This document shows positions 59,174 to 64,000 of a stretch of DNA of 64,000 nt, piece by piece. A program made the position numbers and the translations under genes. The stretch is from positions 1 to 64,000 of the forward strand of contig NZ_NRQT01000008.1 in the NCBI RefSeq assembly GCF_004119455.1. The letters are read 5' to 3'. The stretch is from Chryseobacterium sp. CH25 (GTDB lineage: Bacteria > Bacteroidota > Bacteroidia > Flavobacteriales > Weeksellaceae). Below the pieces are notes generated by a model that worked only from the letters and a program-made list of their open reading frames with translations, did not search any database and was not told the origin of the DNA. The stretch's first letter is position 1, and every line of letters begins with the position of its first letter.

Positions 59174-59719
59174 TTATTCAGAATGGGCATCAGCTATTTT
59201 CTTTTCTCTCTTTCTTTGAAGAATAAGGTGAGCGGCATCCAGCATTTTAACGGTATGAATGTAGGGCATCACGATATTCCTTTCCGGGAGATTTTCATAG
59301 ACGCCCATTGAGAAATAGACGATTCCGGACATAAAATAATCAAATTCTTTGAGGGTGTACTCCCTGAATGCTTTTTTGAAAACCAGCAGTGGATTCCGGT
59401 ATTCCTTCTCCGAAAGCAAGCCAAGAACCCACGGGGAAATCTTTTCCGGTTGGGTATCAATCATCCATTTTCTTTCCTTCAACATGATGAGATAACCTGC
59501 CCGGATGAACGACCGCATCGACTGGTAAAACTCAAAGATCGCCGCCGGATCTTCATTAATCCAGCTATTTCTTTTTACGGCATAATTCATTATGTTACAA
59601 AGTCTTTCTTTTGAAACATCCAGCTCATTGAACTGAAAGAAAGTTTCCATCAGCTGTAAGCCGGAGCGCTTCTTCCCTGCCCGAAACCGGGGATTGAAAT
59701 TTGTTTTTATCTTTTTCAT
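59174..59719 (-). CDS. Hypothetical helical protein
   Basis: A 181-aa basic, helix-rich protein without signal peptide or transmembrane segment. Notable stretches: LQLMETFFQFNELDVSKERLCNIMNYAVKRNSW, EFYQSMRSFIRAGYLIMLKERKWM, FREYTLKEFDYFMSGIVYFSMGVYENLPERNIV. I do not recognise a family. It is transcribed divergently from the XRE regulator, and a 24-bp palindrome with TTACGG half-sites (59757-59780) lies between their starts, so both may answer to that regulator. Confidence 0.65.
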   Translation of the reverse strand: MKKIKTNFNPRFRAGKKRSGLQLMETFFQFNELDVSKERLCNIMNYAVKRNSWINEDPAAIFEFYQSMRSFIRAGYLIMLKERKWMIDTQPEKISPWVLGLLSEKEYRNPLLVFKKAFREYTLKEFDYFMSGIVYFSMGVYENLPERNIVMPYIHTVKMLDAAHLILQRKREKKIADAHSE

Positions 59720-59756
59720 GGGTTGTATTTTTTTATAAATGTAAGAAAAGAAATCT

Positions 59757-59780
59757 AATTACGGTCGATCGACCGTAATT
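59757..59780. promoter_or_regulatory. Candidate operator 1 of the XRE regulator (24-bp perfect palindrome)
   Basis: AATTACGG-TCGATCGA-CCGTAATT, a perfect palindrome in the divergent gap between the 181-aa gene (start 59719) and the XRE gene (start 59810). Half-sites TTACGG/CCGTAA recur at 60147-60162 and 63283-63298. Confidence 0.65.
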
Positions 59781-59809
59781 TTTTATTATTTAATTATTTC
59801 ATTTGTTCT

Positions 59810-60043
59810 ATGACAGATATAAACGAAAAAATTTGTTCATACATTACAAAAAAATGGTTGATACCTTGGCTTCAAGAAGGCAAGTCACAAAATTCTTTTG
59901 CCAAAAATCATGGCGTGGAAGAAAGTACCATTAGAAAAATTAAAAGTGAAGAAACTTACAGAATACCTGTTGAAACACTTTTCAAAATATGCGAAGCAAG
60001 AAAAATTAGTTTATCTGATTTCTTTAAACTTATAAATGAATAA
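59810..60043 (+). CDS. XRE-type helix-turn-helix regulator
   Basis: A 77-aa single-domain DNA-binding protein. The HTH is KSQNSFAKNHGVEESTIRKI followed by RIPVETLFKICEARKISLSDFFKLI, the usual second half of XRE domains. It has no sensor domain. A perfect palindrome 30 bp upstream and related TTACGG palindromes before two other local genes make it a likely autoregulated local repressor. Confidence 0.85.
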   Translation: MTDINEKICSYITKKWLIPWLQEGKSQNSFAKNHGVEESTIRKIKSEETYRIPVETLFKICEARKISLSDFFKLINE

Positions 60044-60146
60044 TCCTGACGAAAGTTGGGATTTTTTTGTGACAAAATTTTCGAAATCTTTAAGAAATTC
60101 CGTGAAAATACTGATTGAAAATTTTTAGAGGGTTTTTATTTTTGGT

Positions 60147-60162
60147 TTACGGAAAGCCGTAA
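60147..60162. promoter_or_regulatory. Candidate operator 2 (TTACGG-N4-CCGTAA)
   Basis: TTTACGG-AAAG-CCGTAAG, 21 nt before a TAAATTTG -7 box (60184-60191) of the 43-aa gene, so it covers the -33 position. Confidence 0.6.
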
Positions 60163-60183
60163 GACAATATAAATATTCATTTA

Positions 60184-60191
60184 TAAATTTG
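60184..60191 (+). promoter_or_regulatory. -7 box of the 43-aa basic protein gene
   Basis: TAAATTTG matches TAnnTTTG, 28 nt before the ATG at 60220. Confidence 0.5.
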
Positions 60192-60219
60192 ACTTAGTTA
60201 ACAATAAAACTTTAATATT

Positions 60220-60351
60220 ATGGCACTTAAACCAGGACCAAAAAGGATAGCAGAATCAACTGGCAAACCAGATAAACGCCAGCGTGATAATAAGGAGACA
60301 CCAGGAAATACACCTTCTTTAAAACCACCTAAGAAACAGCAAGGTAAATAA
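60220..60351 (+). CDS. Tiny basic Pro/Lys-rich protein
   Basis: A 43-codon ORF, MALKPGPKRIAESTGKPDKR then a second half with NTPSLKPPKKQQGK. It has a promoter-like box and candidate operator upstream and a clean terminator 16 nt downstream, which supports it as a real gene. It is strongly basic and likely disordered. No family recognised; possibly nucleic-acid binding or a partner of a neighbour. Confidence 0.6.
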   Translation: MALKPGPKRIAESTGKPDKRQRDNKETPGNTPSLKPPKKQQGK

Positions 60352-60366
60352 ATTATATCTTGTACC

Positions 60367-60390
60367 AAATCCCAGCTTTTGTTGGGATTT
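60367..60390 (+). terminator. Terminator of the 43-aa gene
   Basis: AAATCCCA / TGGGATTT with an 8-nt loop, followed by a run of T. Confidence 0.85.
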
Positions 60391-60508
60391 TTTTTACAAG
60401 AATTTATTCTTCTAATTTTTAAACATATATTATTACGCAAAAAGAATGCGCAGGCTTTTATTTACTTTGCAACTAAACTTTTAATGCAAATAATAAAATA
60501 ACTTAATA

Positions 60509-61408
60509 ATGGATATAAAACAAGACATTTACTCAATCGATTTTGCCAAAACCAAAGTTATTTGGTTCGCAGATACCCCATTAATTGTTCCTGACACTTT
60601 CACTTTCGAGCAGGAAAAATATGTAAAAGCAGCATTAAGAACTCTATTTTATGGGAATACCTCCGTTGATAATATTTTAAAAAGCAGTTATTTTAAAGAT
60701 CACGTTGAGGTTTTGTTAGAGCATGAAAGAAGCTATGAAAATAGTGAACTTAAAGAATATGATGATTTGAGAAATACATTTTTTCAATTTCAAGAAAAAA
60801 TTTATCTTAAATATAAACAAGTTTTAAGGAATATAAATTTTGAAGGAAAAAGTAATGCTTATTCTCATTGTGGTATAATTTATAAAAAACTGGATAGTAA
60901 TTTTAGCGCATTAAGAATGTTGATAAAGTATGATTATATTTACGAATGCTATGCGATAATTCGACAAATAATAGAACAAATTGCATTTGCATACGATACA
61001 CAATTCAGAAATGAAATTGAAGACTTCCAGTCTCCTACAAAGTCAATTTCTAAGTTAAAAGAATTTTATCCAAAAATTGGTATTCTTTACGGAGAACTTA
61101 GTTCAAAAACACACATTGACTCTTCACAATTTCAAAATCATTTCTATGTAAATCTCAAAAATAAAGAAGACGCTGGAGTTATTCTAAGATCTAGAAAAAA
61201 AACATTTTCAATATGTCATCGGGCTTTAATTATGCTTGATTTATATGCATGTGTTTTTGAACATATATTCTATGACGAAATTAATGACTTTTCATGTATA
61301 AAAAAGAACAGAACTCTTTTAAAAAAGAGAGAAACAAGAAATTATATCAATGTCTTCGCAAAGGATTACAATAAACTTATGAAAAAAAAAATCGCAAAAG
61401 ACGACTAA
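60509..61408 (+). CDS. Hypothetical protein with DUF5677/HEPN-like look
   Basis: A 299-aa cytosolic, mostly helical protein, AT-rich with many Lys, Ile and Asn. The central part LDSNFSALRMLIKYDYIYECYAIIRQIIEQIAFAYD and ILYGELSSKTHIDSSQFQNH is reminiscent of DUF5677-type proteins (R-Q-x-x-E...YG-x-L-S-x-x-x-H), which are distantly HEPN-like. No RX4-6H ribonuclease motif is found, so activity cannot be claimed. It lies between the 43-aa gene and a TIGR04141-like gene of sporadic distribution; an accessory or defence role is a guess. Confidence 0.6.
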   Translation: MDIKQDIYSIDFAKTKVIWFADTPLIVPDTFTFEQEKYVKAALRTLFYGNTSVDNILKSSYFKDHVEVLLEHERSYENSELKEYDDLRNTFFQFQEKIYLKYKQVLRNINFEGKSNAYSHCGIIYKKLDSNFSALRMLIKYDYIYECYAIIRQIIEQIAFAYDTQFRNEIEDFQSPTKSISKLKEFYPKIGILYGELSSKTHIDSSQFQNHFYVNLKNKEDAGVILRSRKKTFSICHRALIMLDLYACVFEHIFYDEINDFSCIKKNRTLLKKRETRNYINVFAKDYNKLMKKKIAKDD

Positions 61409-61417
61409 CTTTAGGGT

Positions 61418-61467
61418 AAGTTTAAAGATAATACTCTTATTTATTAGTTCAAAGCCAGGAGGCTTTG
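61418..61467 (+). repeat. 50-bp direct repeat left of the TIGR04141-like gene
   Basis: Begins AAGTTTAAAGA and ends CAAAGCCAGGAGGCTTTG; matches 63395-63444 at 40 of 50 positions. Its own end forms a small hairpin (CAAAGCC/GGCTTTG). Confidence 0.65.
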
Positions 61468-61532
61468 CACAATAAAGAGGCATAATGTTAATAAAATTCA
61501 ATTTATGCAGTAAAATTAGTGATTGTATTAAC

Positions 61533-63161
61533 TTAATACATATCTCGAACCCAAGTCAGATTCACATTAAACTGCATAGCCTGTAAAGTTCTAATTTTGT
61601 CTTCCAAAGCCATTTTCGAAAAAAATGTTAATCTATCTTGTGACTTATCATTAAGAATAAGGTAATGAACCGTAACATTATTACCAAATTCATGAGAAAG
61701 ATGATTTGCAACATCAGGTATGTATACATTGACTGCTTCTGCATATTTACTCGTAAATTCTGCATATGACTTAGCTGACACATAACCTTGATTAAACAAG
61801 TGGCTCAATGCCGAAGCTCCATAGTTATACTTTACATGAAAAAATCTATTTTGATGAAGGACATCACAAACTTCAAATTTATCTTCATAAAGATTAATTT
61901 GTTTAGCTGCTTCATCAAACAAATAACCATTAATATGATTTGATAAATGTGTATTAAAAATATTTTCTTTATTAATTTTTTGATTTGGATTTTGAGCAAT
62001 AGCTTGCCTAATCTCTTCTCTTACATTTTCTTTAATATCATCAGGAATAACAAAATTAGTATCAATTATCTCATCAATTGCAAGACTAATACGATCATAT
62101 TTATCTTTAGAAACTTGGAACCACTCACCACCAGATAAGATGTAGTTTGTATTATTTTCTTCAATTTCTCCATACAAGCATTCTAGAATAGACCATTCCT
62201 TAATTATTTCATCGTCTTCATTTAGAAAAAAAACCTTGTCTTCAATGAGGTTTTCAAAACTAGGTTGAGGATTTTTGATGATATAAGCAGATAGAGATAA
62301 TTCATCATAATACTCATTTCCTATTTTAATCGCTGCAACAAGGCTAAGATCATAATCTATTTCAGGTTCAAACAAAAAGAATGCATCGGTTGACGTAATT
62401 AATTTGTTTGGTAATTGTACATTCAAATCCTTCGATTCCGTACTATTTAAAGGATATATTCCCTTAAATAGTTTTTTAATATCATCGCGGGAAACAGAAT
62501 TATAGATATCTAAAAGTTTCTCTAATTTGGGTTGAAGATATTGAAAGCAAGGTATTTCAGTATTATTAAAAAGAAACTGAACATTTAACGAACTGTACTT
62601 CCCAATCATTCTTGAAAAATCTTCTGATGCAGAACTAATTACAGCTAGTTCTTTAAGAGCCTCATTATCCTCCATTGATAGGAAGAGTTGATTATTCGAT
62701 ATGTCTGCTCCGTATTGACGCTGTTTATTAACGGGATTTGTTTCATTTACCCGACTATGAGCGCTTTTTATTGTTGCCGTTAAATCATTATTTAACAATT
62801 TATTAGCAGTATAAATTCCAAATGTTTTCTCAATCACATTCTTATTTATATTGAAACGTCCCAAAGTCCCAAAATTAATTGCAAAAATTCTATTTTGTAC
62901 TTCAATGAATAAAGTTACACCTGAGCTTTGATTAGATGGAAAATTACTAACAAAATTCCCAACAATTTTATTCTTTAAATTCTCAACCCACTTAGGTTCA
63001 CTGTAGCTACCTAGCTTTTTATAAAGGATAGCATTGAGATCTCCTTTATTGAAATTGATTTCATTGTCTTGCCTATAATTTTCAATAAATGTTTCAGGAG
63101 CTGCAATGTTGAAATCATTTTTTAAAAGAACTACATTCAATTTTATTTTCTTTTTAGCCAT
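61533..63161 (-). CDS. TIGR04141/DUF6119-like sporadically distributed protein
   Basis: A 542-aa soluble protein. Features matching my memory of this family: N-terminal KKKIKLNVVLLKNDFN; VTLFIEVQNRIFAINFGTLGRFNINKNVIEKTFGIYTANKLL at about 85-125, the diagnostic 'aiNFG.lG..n....ie..FG...' core; SSASEDFSRMIGKY; and a C-terminal domain around EVCDVLHQNRFFHVKYNYGASALSHLFNQGYVSA with conserved Lys/His. The family is patchily distributed and often found in defence or restriction-modification islands. Flanked by 50-bp direct repeats; a TTACGG palindrome lies 122 bp upstream. Confidence 0.7.
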   Translation of the reverse strand: MAKKKIKLNVVLLKNDFNIAAPETFIENYRQDNEINFNKGDLNAILYKKLGSYSEPKWVENLKNKIVGNFVSNFPSNQSSGVTLFIEVQNRIFAINFGTLGRFNINKNVIEKTFGIYTANKLLNNDLTATIKSAHSRVNETNPVNKQRQYGADISNNQLFLSMEDNEALKELAVISSASEDFSRMIGKYSSLNVQFLFNNTEIPCFQYLQPKLEKLLDIYNSVSRDDIKKLFKGIYPLNSTESKDLNVQLPNKLITSTDAFFLFEPEIDYDLSLVAAIKIGNEYYDELSLSAYIIKNPQPSFENLIEDKVFFLNEDDEIIKEWSILECLYGEIEENNTNYILSGGEWFQVSKDKYDRISLAIDEIIDTNFVIPDDIKENVREEIRQAIAQNPNQKINKENIFNTHLSNHINGYLFDEAAKQINLYEDKFEVCDVLHQNRFFHVKYNYGASALSHLFNQGYVSAKSYAEFTSKYAEAVNVYIPDVANHLSHEFGNNVTVHYLILNDKSQDRLTFFSKMALEDKIRTLQAMQFNVNLTWVRDMY

Positions 63162-63282
63162 CTGATTACCGATTTAATTGATTATAAATAACACTTACGT
63201 GATTAAAAGCGTTATTAGTTAAGGTTTATACTAGAAATTAAAAAATCACACTACAAATATCATTATATAAAATGTATTTATT

Positions 63283-63298
63283 TTACGGTTTTCCGTAA
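63283..63298. promoter_or_regulatory. Candidate operator 3 (TTACGG-N4-CCGTAA)
   Basis: TTTTACGG-TTTT-CCGTAAG, in the region upstream of the minus-strand TIGR04141-like gene (start 63161). Same half-sites as at 59759 and 60147. Confidence 0.55.
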
Positions 63299-63366
63299 GT
63301 AGAGATTAAAATAAAGTTATCTACATATTCTGATTTTGTCCAACTACATAATTCACAACTGCCCTA

Positions 63367-63450
63367 GCTCTTCAAAGTCTCCCAACTTCAGAGCAAGTTT
63401 AAAGAACATGACCTTATTTACCAGCTCAAAGTCAGGAGACTTTGGAGAGC
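63367..63450. repeat. Palindromic repeat containing the right 50-bp copy
   Basis: GCTCTTCAAAGTCTCC (63367-63382) is inverted at 63435-63450 with one mismatch. The interior and right arm (63395-63444) repeat 61418-61467. Looks like a dispersed intergenic palindrome. Confidence 0.65.
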
Positions 63451-63457
63451 AGAAAAT

Positions 63458-63709
63458 CTAATTATCTTCTTTGTCTATTATTTTCATAATTTCTTTTGCC
63501 TTTTCCTCATCTATAAACACACCAGGAGTTGGATCTGGGTAATAGCTATTGAGTTGAGGAAATTCATGCCATTGTTCATTGTAATAGGTTTCTCCTACTT
63601 CTCCTATTTGATCATAAACTACTCTTCTGTGCAGTTCTTTGCATCCTGCTTCATCATCATGAACATAAATAAAATCAATTATTCTGACTATTTCTTTTTC
63701 TTTATTCAT
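63458..63709 (-). CDS. Hypothetical acidic small protein
   Basis: An 83-aa acidic cytosolic protein: VRIIDFIYVHDDEAGCKELHRRVVYD, GETYYNEQWHEFPQLNSYYPDPTPGVFIDEEKAKEIMKIID. No recognised family. The size, acidity and lone position near other small hypothetical genes are compatible with an immunity-type protein, but nothing shows this. Confidence 0.6.
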   Translation of the reverse strand: MNKEKEIVRIIDFIYVHDDEAGCKELHRRVVYDQIGEVGETYYNEQWHEFPQLNSYYPDPTPGVFIDEEKAKEIMKIIDKEDN

Positions 63710-63804
63710 TTTTAAATATTTCTAGACGACATCATTTGTACATCACGATATGCTTATCTTTAAGGCTTGTTCATCTACATCTTTCGTGAAAATTGATTAA
63801 AATT

Positions 63805-64000
63805 ATGAATAAAAAGAAATTATTAGAAAAGAAAGATTGGAAATATTATGTTTTTGAAGAGGACGGCAATATTGCATTATCTGTTCCTATTCCCAATCCC
63901 AGCCCAGGATTTGACATCATTTATATTCTGAATGAATCTGAAAAAGAAATGTATCTGCATACAGGCATTCAAGCCCTTGAAGACAGAATAGAAGATATGA
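63805..64000 (+). CDS. Hypothetical protein, N-terminal part (cut by window end)
   Basis: An ORF open from the ATG at 63805 to the right edge (65 codons visible): MNKKKLLEKKDWKYYVFEED, then GNIALSVPIPNPSPGFDIIY and ILNESEKEMYLHTGIQALED. Acidic, cytosolic, no family recognised. It diverges from the 83-aa gene (95-bp gap). Confidence 0.6.
   Translation, partial: MNKKKLLEKKDWKYYVFEEDGNIALSVPIPNPSPGFDIIYILNESEKEMYLHTGIQALEDRIEDM

Noticed and set aside
60509..61408. HEPN ribonuclease call for the 299-aa protein
   Set aside because: The helical layout is suggestive, but no RX4-6H motif was found, so nuclease function is not claimed.

Overview
The window looks like a chromosomal segment of a Chryseobacterium-like flavobacterium (Bacteroidota). 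The DNA is AT-rich. Several candidate promoters carry the Bacteroidota -7 box TAnnTTTG, and starts lack Shine-Dalgarno sequences. Secreted proteins end in type IX secretion (T9SS) sorting domains, there is a SusC/SusD pair, and many products are flavobacterial lipoproteins or domains of unknown function. No phage, plasmid, CRISPR array or rRNA is visible. One tRNA gene, tRNA-Arg(ACG), was found.

Layout. 1-4401: a partial RHS-type surface protein and a T9SS repeat protein. 5135-6238: tandem paralogous small secreted proteins. 6335-15268: a polysaccharide utilisation locus read right to left (SusC, SusD, a GH144/PF10091 hydrolase, an esterase, a GH3 beta-glucosidase), probably for a beta-glucan such as beta-1,2-glucan. 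15617-27546: housekeeping and small enzymes (DUF4197, DUF493, ArsC-like, deoxynucleoside kinase, glutaminyl cyclase, VOC/GNAT/SRPBCC proteins, Na+/H+ antiporter, bestrophin). 27877-31549: an efflux operon (TolC, HlyD, ABC-2 permease). 32109-38544: ecotin and a giant alpha-2-macroglobulin, both protease inhibitors. 38563-41331: a frameshifted UbiA-like gene, recF and a DUF721 gene, the last two separated by a repeat-bounded four-helix-bundle gene. 41427-45034: a Crp/Fnr regulator, an MBL-fold protein, a SnoaL-like lipoprotein, a DsbA-like oxidoreductase and two tandem bacteriocin-like peptides. 45090-48877: Gcr-type membrane protein, MtgA and a binding protein. 49581-58527: LRR protein, aspartate kinase with an apparent attenuator, a large RCC1/T9SS protein, and a divergent AraC/DapB-like pair. 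58528-64000: an accessory region with tandem 165-bp repeats, an XRE regulator, a tiny basic protein, an unknown 299-aa protein, a TIGR04141/DUF6119-like protein and hypothetical genes.

Main signals. (1) A palindromic element related to the inverted repeats around the four-helix-bundle gene (40401-41034) appears to be inserted in frame inside the T9SS gene at about 3623-3706, resembling the in-frame palindromic elements of Rickettsia. (2) Two 54-aa peptides with near-identical double-glycine-type leaders and a conserved six-cysteine pattern lie at 44629-45034. (3) The 59.7-63.3 kb region has three TTACGG/CCGTAA palindromes at the upstream regions of an XRE regulator and neighbouring genes, suggesting a small regulon around an undescribed accessory or defence-like module. 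(4) Aspartate kinase is preceded by a lysine-containing leader ORF and an intrinsic terminator. (5) Two genes (GH3 beta-glucosidase signal peptide, UbiA-like protein) are broken by apparent single-base deletions. (6) The intergenic space carries several distinct families of palindromic dispersed repeats.
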